A stretch of DNA of 64,000 nucleotides. Source: Streptomyces sp. WMMC500 (GTDB lineage Bacteria > Actinomycetota > Actinomycetes > Streptomycetales > Streptomycetaceae). Position 1 is the stretch's first letter. Every line of letters starts with the position of its first letter. This document shows, one piece after another, positions 28,903-36,160 of this stretch. The DNA is taken from NCBI RefSeq assembly GCF_027497195.1, contig NZ_CP114905.1, forward strand, positions 558,001 to 622,000, given 5' to 3'. A model generated the notes under the pieces. It was not told where the DNA came from, searched no databases, and worked only from the letters and a program-made list of their open reading frames with translations. A program made the translations under genes and the position numbers.

Positions 28903-30120
28903 TCAGTGCTGGTGTGCGGGCCGGGGCTGGCCGGCCGCGAAGTACGCCGCGACCGCGGGGTCGGGCGGCGGCACGTCGTACGCCATGCCGCCGGAGCGCA
29001 GCGAACGGGTCGCGAGCACGCCCGCGGCGACGCTCATCCGGGCGGCCAGCGGCGAGGTCTCGGTGGCGTCGCCGAGGCGGACGAAGCGGCAGAACTCGGC
29101 GATGGTGCGGTCGTCCGCGCCGCCGTCCGCGCCCTCGGCGGCGGGCACGCGGTGGATGGCGTCGGCGCCGGGACGGTAGCCGGAGGGGCCGGTGTGCCAG
29201 ACGCGGACCTCGTCGCCGGGGCGGTCGCCGAAGTTCTCCAGCCGGCCCGCGGTGCCGATGACGGTGTTGCTGCGCCAGTGGTCGGGGCTGAAGTGGCACT
29301 GCTGGTAGGCGGCGATGACGCCGTTGTCGAGGCGCATGTTCATCACGGAGACGTCCTCGACGTCCACGACGGGGTTGAGGTCGCGGCGCGCGGCGGGCGG
29401 CCAGGCGTCGGCCTCGGGCCGGACGGCGGGGCGCGGGGTGCCGGGCGGCCGGCGGGGCAGGTCGCCGTAGAGCATGAGGGCGCCGAGGGCGTGCACGCGG
29501 CTGGTGTAGCCGCCGGCGAGCCAGTGCACGACGTCGATGTCGTGGGCGGCCTTCTGGACCAGCAGGCCGGTGGTGCGGCGCCGTTCGGCGTGCCAGTCCT
29601 TGAAGTAGTAGTCCCCTCCGTACCCGACGAAGTGCCGGACCCACACGGTGAGCGGCGCGCCGATGTCGCCGCGCGCGACGATGTCGCGCATCAGCCGGAC
29701 GACGCCCGTGTGCCGCATGTTGTCCCCGACGTACAGCGGCGTGCCCGTCTCGTACGCGGTGCGCAGGATGGCGTCGCACTGCTCGACGGTGATGCCGAGC
29801 GGCTTCTCCACGAAGACCGGCTTGCCGGCTTCGAGCGCGGCGCGGGCGACGGCCTCGTGGGTGTCGTCGGGAGTGGCGACGACGATCGCGTCCACGCCTC
29901 CGGCGTCCGCGGCGTCGAGCAGCCGGCGGTGGTCGGCGTACGCGACGGCGCCGGGGAAGCGCCCGGCGACGCCCGCCCGCACGGCCGGGTCGGTGTCGGC
30001 GACCGCGGCCACGACGGAGCCCACGCCGGGCCGGTGCGCGGCGTCCGCGAGGTCGCCGCGCAGCCCGAGGCCGACGACCCCGAGACGCAGGTCGGTCACG
30101 ATGCTGCCGCGCCCGCTCAT
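28903..30120 (-). CDS. Gfo/Idh/MocA family oxidoreductase
   Basis: The 405-residue product has an N-terminal NAD(P)-binding Rossmann fold (LRLGVVGLGLRGDLADAA, about 10-28), the family signature EKPLGITVEQ containing the catalytic-site Lys of the EKP motif, and a C-terminal alpha/beta domain with KAAHDIDVVHWLAGG, which carries the conserved His/Asp pair. It would oxidise or epimerise a sugar or amino-sugar derivative. The ATG overlaps the stop of the DeoR gene by four bases (ATGA), so it is strictly coupled. The partner GH89 suggests a GlcNAc-related substrate, by inference. Confidence 0.87.
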   Translation of the reverse strand: MSGRGSIVTDLRLGVVGLGLRGDLADAAHRPGVGSVVAAVADTDPAVRAGVAGRFPGAVAYADHRRLLDAADAGGVDAIVVATPDDTHEAVARAALEAGKPVFVEKPLGITVEQCDAILRTAYETGTPLYVGDNMRHTGVVRLMRDIVARGDIGAPLTVWVRHFVGYGGDYYFKDWHAERRRTTGLLVQKAAHDIDVVHWLAGGYTSRVHALGALMLYGDLPRRPPGTPRPAVRPEADAWPPAARRDLNPVVDVEDVSVMNMRLDNGVIAAYQQCHFSPDHWRSNTVIGTAGRLENFGDRPGDEVRVWHTGPSGYRPGADAIHRVPAAEGADGGADDRTIAEFCRFVRLGDATETSPLAARMSVAAGVLATRSLRSGGMAYDVPPPDPAVAAYFAAGQPRPAHQH

Positions 30121-30923
30121 GCCCGCACCACGGACATCCCCTGCTCCTCGAACTCCCGGGCCCGGTCCCCCGCCCGGTCGTCCGTGACGAGCACGTCGAT
30201 GTCCGCCGGCGGGCAGATCCGGGCGAAGGTGCGCACCCCGAGCTTGGTGGAGTCGGCGACCACGACGAGCCGGGCGGCCTGCGCGGCGAGCAGCGCGTTG
30301 ATGCTCGCCTCGTGCTCGTCGCGGGCGCTCGCGCCGTGCTCGGCGTCGACGGCGTCGGCGCCGACGAAGGCGATGTCGAGCCGGATCTCGCGCAGGATGT
30401 GGCCCGCGAGCGGGCCGACCAGCTCGTACGAGGACGGCATGGCGACGCCGCCGGAGACGACGACCTTCACGCTGCGCCGCACGGCCAGCTCCGCGGCGAT
30501 GTTGAGCGCGTTGGTGACGACGGTGACCACGGGCTGGCCGTCGCCGCGCTCGGCGGCGCCCGCGGGGACATCGCCCCAGTCGGCGCGGGCGGCCAGTGCG
30601 CGGGCCACCGCGGCGGTGGTGGTGCCGCCGTTGAGGCCGACGACCATGCCGCGCTCGACCATCGCCGCCGCGGCCCGGCCGATGCGTTCCTTCTCGGCGG
30701 CGTCCCGCCCGGCGCGGTGGCGCAGCGGCAGGTCGTACGCCACGTCGTTCGGCACGGCGCCGCCGCGGGTGCGGACCAGCAACTGCTGCTCGGCCAACTG
30801 GTCCAGATCGCGCCTGATGGTCGCCGCGGAGACGGCCACCTCGGCGGCCACGGCCTCCACGTCGAGCCGGCCGCGCTCGGCCAGCATCCGCAGCAGCGTC
30901 CCGTGCCGTTCGTGCTGGTTCAA
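30117..30923 (-). CDS. DeoR-family transcriptional regulator
   Basis: The product is 268 residues from a TTG start, chosen because GGGAGG lies seven bases upstream and gives the family start MNQHERHGTLLRMLAERGRLDVEAVA. The N-terminal HTH includes VSAATIRRDLDQLAEQQLLVRTRGGAV. The C-terminal sugar-phosphate sensor domain (about 75-250) has GLNGGTTTAAVARAL and DVLVTDDRA, as in DeoR repressors that bind phosphosugars. It leads the GH89 operon and diverges from the SIS-domain gene. Repeated ATGCT elements in the 90-bp gap are likely operators. Confidence 0.88.
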   Translation of the reverse strand: MNQHERHGTLLRMLAERGRLDVEAVAAEVAVSAATIRRDLDQLAEQQLLVRTRGGAVPNDVAYDLPLRHRAGRDAAEKERIGRAAAAMVERGMVVGLNGGTTTAAVARALAARADWGDVPAGAAERGDGQPVVTVVTNALNIAAELAVRRSVKVVVSGGVAMPSSYELVGPLAGHILREIRLDIAFVGADAVDAEHGASARDEHEASINALLAAQAARLVVVADSTKLGVRTFARICPPADIDVLVTDDRAGDRAREFEEQGMSVVRA

Positions 30924-30942
30924 CCCCAATCCTCCCACCAGC

Positions 30943-30996
30943 GATGCTTGAAGATGCTCGGAATTCTGCCCTAGCATGCACGATTGAACAATGCTT
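30943..30996. promoter_or_regulatory. Divergent promoter with repeated ATGCT elements
   Basis: Forward promoter for the SIS gene: TTGAAG (30948-30953), 18-base spacer, TAGCAT (30972-30977). ATGCT occurs at about 30944-30948, 30954-30958 and 30991-30995, with the reverse copy AGCAT at 30973-30977 inside the -10 box. This arrangement suits a multimeric DeoR repressor controlling both directions. Confidence 0.55.
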
Positions 30997-31014
30997 CTCA
31001 CACAGGGCGGGGCG

Positions 31015-31908
31015 ATGACGATGACCTACGTAGCCGCTGAGCTGGCCGATCAGCCCGCGTGCTGGCGCCGGGCGACCGAGCTGGCGGGGGTGCACGGGGC
31101 GCGGCTGCCGCAGCCCGGTGAACGGGTGGCCGCCGTCGGCTGCGGCACCTCCTTCTTCATGGCGCAGGCATACGCCGCGCTGCGCGAGGAGGCGGGGCAC
31201 GGCGAGACGGACGCCTTTCCCGCCTCCGGCTTCCCGGCGGGCCGGCGCTACGACCGGGTGCTGGTGCTGACCCGCTCCGGCACCACCACCGAGGTGCTGC
31301 GGCTGCTGTCCGAGCTGGGCGGCTCGGTGCGTACCACGGCGGTCGTCGCCGACGCCGCCACGCCGGCGGGCGAGGCGGCGGACGACACCGTGGCGCTGGA
31401 CTTCGCCGACGAGCGCTCCGTGGTGCAGACGCGCTTCGCGACCACCGCGCTGACCCTGCTCCGCGCCCACCTCGGGGTGCAGCCGGCGACCGCGGTGGAG
31501 GACGCGGAGCTGGCGCTCGTCGAGCCGCTGCCGCAAGCCCTGCTCGCCGCCCGGCAGTTCACCTTCCTCGGCGCCGGCTGGACCGTCGGCCTGGCGAACG
31601 AGGCGGCGCTGAAGATGCGCGAGGCGGCGCTGGCGTGGACGGAGTCGTACCCGGCGATGGAGTACCGGCACGGGCCGATCAGCATCACCACCACGGGCAC
31701 CGCCACCTGGATGATCGGCGACGCGCCCGCCGGGCTGGAGGACGAGGTGCACGCCACCGGCGCCCTGTGGGTCACCGGCGGGCTGGACCCGCTGGCCGAG
31801 CTGGTCCGGGCGCAGCGCCTGGCGGTGGCGCTGGCCGACGCCCGCGGCCTGGACCCGGACGAGCCGCGCCACCTGACCCGCTCGGTGATCCTCAGCCCGG
31901 CGGGCTGA
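31015..31908 (+). CDS. SIS-domain phosphosugar isomerase/deaminase
   Basis: The product is 297 residues from the ATG at 31015, preceded by AGGGCGGGG; ATG 31021 is an alternative. Two SIS domains are visible: VAAVGCGTSFFMAQAYAAL and VLVLTRSGTTTEVLRLLSEL in the first, FTFLGAGWTVGLANEAALKMREAALAWTESYPAMEYRHGP in the second. The last segment matches the isomerase half of GlmS and AgaS-type proteins. It would act on an amino-sugar phosphate. Its divergence from DeoR, the oxidoreductase and GH89 suggests a role in metabolising the released GlcNAc. Confidence 0.85.
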   Translation: MTMTYVAAELADQPACWRRATELAGVHGARLPQPGERVAAVGCGTSFFMAQAYAALREEAGHGETDAFPASGFPAGRRYDRVLVLTRSGTTTEVLRLLSELGGSVRTTAVVADAATPAGEAADDTVALDFADERSVVQTRFATTALTLLRAHLGVQPATAVEDAELALVEPLPQALLAARQFTFLGAGWTVGLANEAALKMREAALAWTESYPAMEYRHGPISITTTGTATWMIGDAPAGLEDEVHATGALWVTGGLDPLAELVRAQRLAVALADARGLDPDEPRHLTRSVILSPAG

Positions 31909-31915
31909 GGATCAC
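31885..31915. terminator. Hairpin overlapping the SIS gene stop codon
   Basis: A perfect 14-bp stem (31885-31898 with 31902-31915; core GATCCTCAGCCC) with a GGC loop includes the SIS gene stop codon (31906-31908). It probably terminates the SIS transcript and, in reverse, the convergent ThDP-enzyme transcript. Confidence 0.6.
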
Positions 31916-31940
31916 GGCGGCGGGTGCGGAACGGGAGGGG

Positions 31941-33602
31941 TCAGAACGGGCCCTGGAGGGCGCCGAGCCGGTCGGTCAGCCGCAGGTTCTCGCTGTAGTC
32001 CACGGGGCAGGAGATGACGTCCACACCGTCGTGGGCGAGGGCGTCGCGCAGGACGGGCAGCAGCTCGTCGGCCGACTTCACGGCGTGCCCGCGGGCGCCG
32101 AAGCTCTCCGCGTAGGTCACCAGGTCCGGGTTGCCGAAGCGGGTGTGGGAGTGGCGCCCCATCTCCAGTTCCATCTTCCAGGTGATCAGCCCGTACTCGT
32201 CGTCGACGAGGACGAGCACGGTCATCGGGATGTTCTCGCGGACGGCGGTCTCCAGCTCCTGGGAGTTCATCAGGAACGCGCCGTCGCCCGTCATCGCCAG
32301 CACCTGCGCGTCGGGCCGGGCGAGCTTGGCGCCGATGGCGCCGGGCACCGCGAAGCCCATCGTGGACAGGCCGTTGGAGATCAGGCAGGTGTTGGGCTCG
32401 TACGTGGGGAAGAGCCGCGCCATCCACATCTTGCCGGCGCCGGTGTCGACCAGCACCACGTCCTCGCGGCCCAGCGCCTCGCGGACGTCGGCGACGACGC
32501 GCTGCGGGGCGAGCGGGAAGGCGGAGTTGCGGCGGCCGTGCGCCAGCTCCTCGGCGAGCAGGCCGCGGATGAGCCGGCCGTCGCCGCGGAACGTGCGGTC
32601 GACGGCGTCCGCGAGGCCGTCGAGCGCGGCGGAGGGGTCGCCGAGCACGCCGACCGCGACCGGGTAGTGGGCGTCGACCTCGGCCGGGAAGTGGTGCAGG
32701 TGCAGGATCTGCTTGTCGCCCTGCGGATTGATCTTTACCGGGTCGAACTCCTGCAGCTCGTACCCGACGCAGATGAGCACGTCGGCGTTGGCGAACCCGA
32801 AGTTGGTGTAGTCGTGGCGCATGAAGCCGACGGCGCCGAGGGCGTTGGGGTGGTCGTCGGGGAAGACGCCCTTGCCGTTGAAGGTGGTCGCCACCGGGAT
32901 GTCGAGCCGCTCGGAGAAGCGGATCAGGGCGTCCGTGGCACCGGACCGGGTGGCGCCGTGGCCGGCCAGCAGGATGGGGCGCGCGGCGCCCGCCAGCACC
33001 TCGGCGGCCCGCTCCAGTTGCGCGGGGGCCGGGGCCTCCGGGCGCGGGCGGTTGATGGGCAGCGGGCTCAGCGGCGGGTCGGGCACGGCGCCCTCTATGT
33101 CCTCGGGCACCGCGAGGAACACCGCGCCGGGCCGCTCGCTCTGCGCGGTCTTGAACGCCTGGCGCACCATCTCCGGCACCGCGCCGGGGGCACGTACCTG
33201 CTGGGACCAGTCGGTGACCGGGGCGAACATCGCGGGCAGGTCGATGACCTGGTGCGACTCCTTGTGCACCCGGTCGAGACCGCCCTGCGCGGCGAGCGCG
33301 ACCACCGGGGTGCTGTTGGTGTGCGCGTCGGCGACGCCGAGCAGCAGGTTGATGGCCCCGGGGCCGAGGGTCGCGGAGCACACCCCCGCGCGGCCGGTGA
33401 TCCGGCCGTACATCTCCGCCATGAACGACGCGCCCTGCTCGTGGCGCACCAGGACGTAGTCGATGGACGGTGAGGCGTTGACGGCGTCGACGAAGCGGAT
33501 GTTCTCCTCGCCCGGCACGCCGAAGACGTGGGTCACGCCCTCCGCCTCCAGGCAGCGCACCAGCAGGTGCGCCACGTCTTCGGGGGTGTCTGCAGTGCTC
33601 AT
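31941..33602 (-). CDS. Thiamine-diphosphate enzyme, acetolactate synthase-like
   Basis: The product is 553 residues with the three ThDP-enzyme domains. The N-terminal PYR domain has the catalytic Glu in VLVRHEQGASFMAEMYGRITGRAGVC. The central domain is followed by the C-terminal PP domain with MTGDGAFLMNSQELETAVRENIPM. The layout resembles catabolic acetolactate synthase (AlsS) and related FAD-independent enzymes. Downstream of GDG the usual Asn of the Mg-ThDP motif is replaced: LVLVDDEYGLI carries Asp where AlsS has WND. No small regulatory subunit or acetolactate decarboxylase lies nearby, so the product is uncertain. Confidence 0.8.
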   Translation of the reverse strand: MSTADTPEDVAHLLVRCLEAEGVTHVFGVPGEENIRFVDAVNASPSIDYVLVRHEQGASFMAEMYGRITGRAGVCSATLGPGAINLLLGVADAHTNSTPVVALAAQGGLDRVHKESHQVIDLPAMFAPVTDWSQQVRAPGAVPEMVRQAFKTAQSERPGAVFLAVPEDIEGAVPDPPLSPLPINRPRPEAPAPAQLERAAEVLAGAARPILLAGHGATRSGATDALIRFSERLDIPVATTFNGKGVFPDDHPNALGAVGFMRHDYTNFGFANADVLICVGYELQEFDPVKINPQGDKQILHLHHFPAEVDAHYPVAVGVLGDPSAALDGLADAVDRTFRGDGRLIRGLLAEELAHGRRNSAFPLAPQRVVADVREALGREDVVLVDTGAGKMWMARLFPTYEPNTCLISNGLSTMGFAVPGAIGAKLARPDAQVLAMTGDGAFLMNSQELETAVRENIPMTVLVLVDDEYGLITWKMELEMGRHSHTRFGNPDLVTYAESFGARGHAVKSADELLPVLRDALAHDGVDVISCPVDYSENLRLTDRLGALQGPF

Positions 33603-33649
33603 GCCCCGAGCGTAACCCGCGGGGGCCCACGGGAAAGACCCCGCCGGAA

Positions 33650-33677
33650 TTCGGTCGGGGCCTTGGAATGCTATGCT
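33650..33677 (+). promoter_or_regulatory. Possible promoter of the HelD-like gene
   Basis: TTCGGT (33650-33655), a 16-base spacer and TATGCT (33672-33677) form a weak sigma-70-type promoter in the 160-bp divergent gap. GAATTC occurs on both sides of it (about 33647 and 33681). A rifamycin-associated element was looked for but cannot be confirmed. Confidence 0.35.
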
Positions 33678-33732
33678 GGGGAATTCTCTGCGCCCATTCG
33701 TTACTTATGAACTAGCGCTGGAGGAAAGTGCG

Positions 33733-33762
33733 ATGCGGGCATTCTATCCGTGGGGGAGCTGA
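33733..33762 (+). CDS. Nine-residue leader ORF before the HelD-like gene
   Basis: The ORF MRAFYPWGS is preceded by GGAGG with an eight-base spacing. It stops at TGA 33760-33762, one base before the TTG start of the HelD-like protein, whose own ribosome binding site GGGGGAG (33752-33757) lies inside the last leader codons. Ribosomes translating the leader would therefore control access to the downstream start. This looks like a leader peptide for translational coupling or attenuation; translation has not been shown. Confidence 0.5.
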   Translation: MRAFYPWGS

Positions 33763-33763
33763 A

Positions 33764-36040
33764 TTGTCAAACGAGGTGCAGAACGAGGAAATGCGGCGGG
33801 AGCAGGAATTCCTTGACCTGCTCCAGCAGCGCCTCGCCGAGCTGCGCGAAGCCGCGGCGGCGGGCGTGCGGGCGGCGCTGGCCCGGGACGGGGGAAACAC
33901 CCTGCAGGCCAGAGTGGAGCGCGACGTGCTCGTGGCCGAACAGTCCGGGCTGCTGGCCGCGTTCAACGCCGGCGAGCACGGCCTGTGCTTCGGCCGGCTG
34001 AGCTTCCGCGACGGCCGCGACCACCACATCGGCCGCATCGGCATCCGCGCGGACGACGAGGAGCGCACGCCGCTCGTCGTGGACTGGCGGGCGGACGTGG
34101 CCCGCCCCTTCTACCTCGCCACCGGCCACACGCCCATGGGCCTGCGCCGGCGGCGGCACATCTCCACCGAGGGCGGCGCCGGCGGCCAGCGGGTCACCGG
34201 CCTGCACGACGAGATCCTCGACCTCACCGACACCGAACGCACGGGCCTGGAGGGCGCCGACGCCGACGCGGTGCTGCTCGCCGCGCTGGACGCCGCCCGC
34301 ACCGGCCGGATGCACGACATCGTGCAGACCATCCAGGCCGACCAGGACCGCATCATCCGCGCCCCGCACCGCGGCGTCCTCGTCGTCGAGGGCGGGCCCG
34401 GCACCGGCAAAACCGCCGTGGCCCTGCACCGCGCCGCCTTCCTGCTCTACGCCCACCGCGAGCAGCTCGCCCGCCGCGCCGTGCTCATCGTCGGCCCGAA
34501 CCCGGCCTTCCTCGGGTACATCTCCGAGGTGCTGCCGGCGCTCGGCGAGACCGGCGTGCTGCTGGCCACCCCCGGCGAGCTGTTCCCCGGCGTCGACGCC
34601 AGCGGCACCGACACCCCCGCCGCCGCGGCGGTCAAGGGCGGCACGGCGATGGCGGACGCGCTCGCCGCGTACCTGAAGGACCGTCAGCGGCTGCCGGAGG
34701 AGACCGTCGTCATCGCGCACGAGGACGGCGAGCTGCACCTCGACCACTGGCTGGCCAACGCCGCCCGCCGGCGCGCCCGCGACACCGAGCTGCCGCACAA
34801 CGCCGCCCAGCCGCACTTCGCCTTCAACGTCATCGACGGCCTGACCCGGCAGCTCGCCGACCGCCTCGGCGAGGACCCGTTCGGCGAGGAGAACCTGCTC
34901 GGCCCCGACGACATCGCCCAGCTCGGCAAGGCGGTCGCCGCCAACGAGGACGTGCACGCGGCCATCGCGGAGCTGTGGCCGCTGCTGACTCCCCAGGAAC
35001 TCGTCGCGGACTTCCTCGCCGGGCCGGTGCATCTGCCGGAGCCGGACGCCGGGTTGATCCGCCGCGCCGGCGGACCCTGGACGCCGGCCGACGTGCCGCT
35101 GCTCGACGAGGCGGCGGAGCTGCTCGGGGACGACGGCCCGGCGCAGGCGGCGGCGCGGGCGCGCGCGGAGGCGGAGAGGCAGGAGCGGATCGCCTACGCG
35201 CAGGGCGTGCTGGAGATGTCGTACGGCTCGCGGACCCAGGAGTTCGAGGACCGCGACGACGACGAGGCGGAGGTGCTGGCCGCGCACGACCTCATCGACG
35301 CCGAGCGGCTGGCGGAGCGCCACGAGGAGGCCGACCACCGCACGGCGGCGGAGCGGGCGGCGGCGGACCGCACCTGGGCCTTCGGCCACATCATCGTCGA
35401 CGAGGCGCAGGAGTTGTCGCCGATGGCGTGGCGGCTGCTGATGCGGCGCTGCCCGACCCGGTCGATGACGCTGGTCGGCGACCCGGCGCAGACCGCGGAG
35501 CCAGGGGCGTGCGGCACGTGGGAGGCGATCCTCGGCCCGTACGTGGACAAGCGCTTCGAGCAGATCACGCTGGGCGTCAACTACCGCACCCCGGCGGAGA
35601 TCATGGACGTCGCGGCCGGGGTGGCGCGGGCGGAGCACCCCGGGTACGCGCCGCCGCGCTCGGTGCGCGCCACCGGGGTACGCCCCTGGGCGGAGCGCGC
35701 CGGGGAGTCGGCCGGCGCCGTGCCGGCGGCGGTCGCGGCGGCCGTGGCCCGGGAGTCGGGCGGCGCGGGGCGGCTGGCGGTGATCGCGCCGGGACCGCTG
35801 CTGCCGGCGCTGGCCGCGGCGTTGCCGGACGCGGCGGCGGGCGCGGCGCCGGATCTCACGCGGCCGGTCGTGCTGCTCGGGCCGCGGCAGGCGAAGGGGC
35901 TGGAGTTCGACACCGTGATCGTGGCGGAGCCGGCGCTCTTCGGGGGCAGCGACCTGTACGTGGCGCTGACCCGGGCCACCCAGCGCCTCGGCGTGGTGTA
36001 CGCCGGCGCGCTGCCGGAGACGCTCGGCGGGCTCGCGTAG
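33764..36040 (+). CDS. HelD-type UvrD/Rep-like helicase acting on RNA polymerase
   Basis: This 758-residue superfamily 1 ATPase has an N-terminal coiled-coil (about 5-70) that in HelD enters the RNA polymerase secondary channel. Walker A is GGPGTGKTAV near 210-219. A long insert domain at about 290-520 is the HelD-specific clamp-opening region, Walker B is IIVDEAQE near 543-550, and late motifs include LGPRQAKGLEFDTVIV and YVALTRATQRL. HelD releases stalled RNA polymerase from DNA; the HelR subgroup gives rifamycin tolerance. The TTG start follows from GGGGGAG upstream and the leader ORF. Which subgroup this belongs to is not certain. Confidence 0.85.
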   Translation: MSNEVQNEEMRREQEFLDLLQQRLAELREAAAAGVRAALARDGGNTLQARVERDVLVAEQSGLLAAFNAGEHGLCFGRLSFRDGRDHHIGRIGIRADDEERTPLVVDWRADVARPFYLATGHTPMGLRRRRHISTEGGAGGQRVTGLHDEILDLTDTERTGLEGADADAVLLAALDAARTGRMHDIVQTIQADQDRIIRAPHRGVLVVEGGPGTGKTAVALHRAAFLLYAHREQLARRAVLIVGPNPAFLGYISEVLPALGETGVLLATPGELFPGVDASGTDTPAAAAVKGGTAMADALAAYLKDRQRLPEETVVIAHEDGELHLDHWLANAARRRARDTELPHNAAQPHFAFNVIDGLTRQLADRLGEDPFGEENLLGPDDIAQLGKAVAANEDVHAAIAELWPLLTPQELVADFLAGPVHLPEPDAGLIRRAGGPWTPADVPLLDEAAELLGDDGPAQAAARARAEAERQERIAYAQGVLEMSYGSRTQEFEDRDDDEAEVLAAHDLIDAERLAERHEEADHRTAAERAAADRTWAFGHIIVDEAQELSPMAWRLLMRRCPTRSMTLVGDPAQTAEPGACGTWEAILGPYVDKRFEQITLGVNYRTPAEIMDVAAGVARAEHPGYAPPRSVRATGVRPWAERAGESAGAVPAAVAAAVARESGGAGRLAVIAPGPLLPALAAALPDAAAGAAPDLTRPVVLLGPRQAKGLEFDTVIVAEPALFGGSDLYVALTRATQRLGVVYAGALPETLGGLA

Positions 36041-36050
36041 CGGGCCGGGA

Positions 36051-36126
36051 GGTCGGCGCGCCGCACCGGGACCGGGAGGAGGTCGGCGCGCCGCACCGGA
36101 CCGGGAGGAGTCCGGTGCGGCGCGCC
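36051..36126. terminator. Terminator with duplicated left arm
   Basis: GGTCGGCGCGCCGCACCGG occurs at 36051-36069 and again at 36081-36099. The inverted copy CCGGTGCGGCGCGCC lies at 36112-36126. Either left copy can form a 15-bp stem with the single right arm. It separates the convergent HelD-like and GH3 genes. Confidence 0.6.
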
Positions 36127-36128
36127 TT

Positions 36129-36147
36129 GCCCGGCCTGCGGCCGGGC
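36129..36147. terminator. Short GC hairpin before the GH3 stop
   Basis: GCCCGGCC (36129-36136), loop TGC, GGCCGGGC (36140-36147). It sits 14 bases past the stop of the reverse-strand GH3 gene and may be its terminator, together with the larger hairpin at 36085-36126. Confidence 0.5.
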
Positions 36148-36160
36148 CGTCAGAGGGCTC

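Noticed and set aside
33603..33732. A rifamycin-associated element upstream of the HelD-like gene
   Set aside because: I could not find a convincing inverted repeat of the expected kind and do not recall the consensus with enough certainty.
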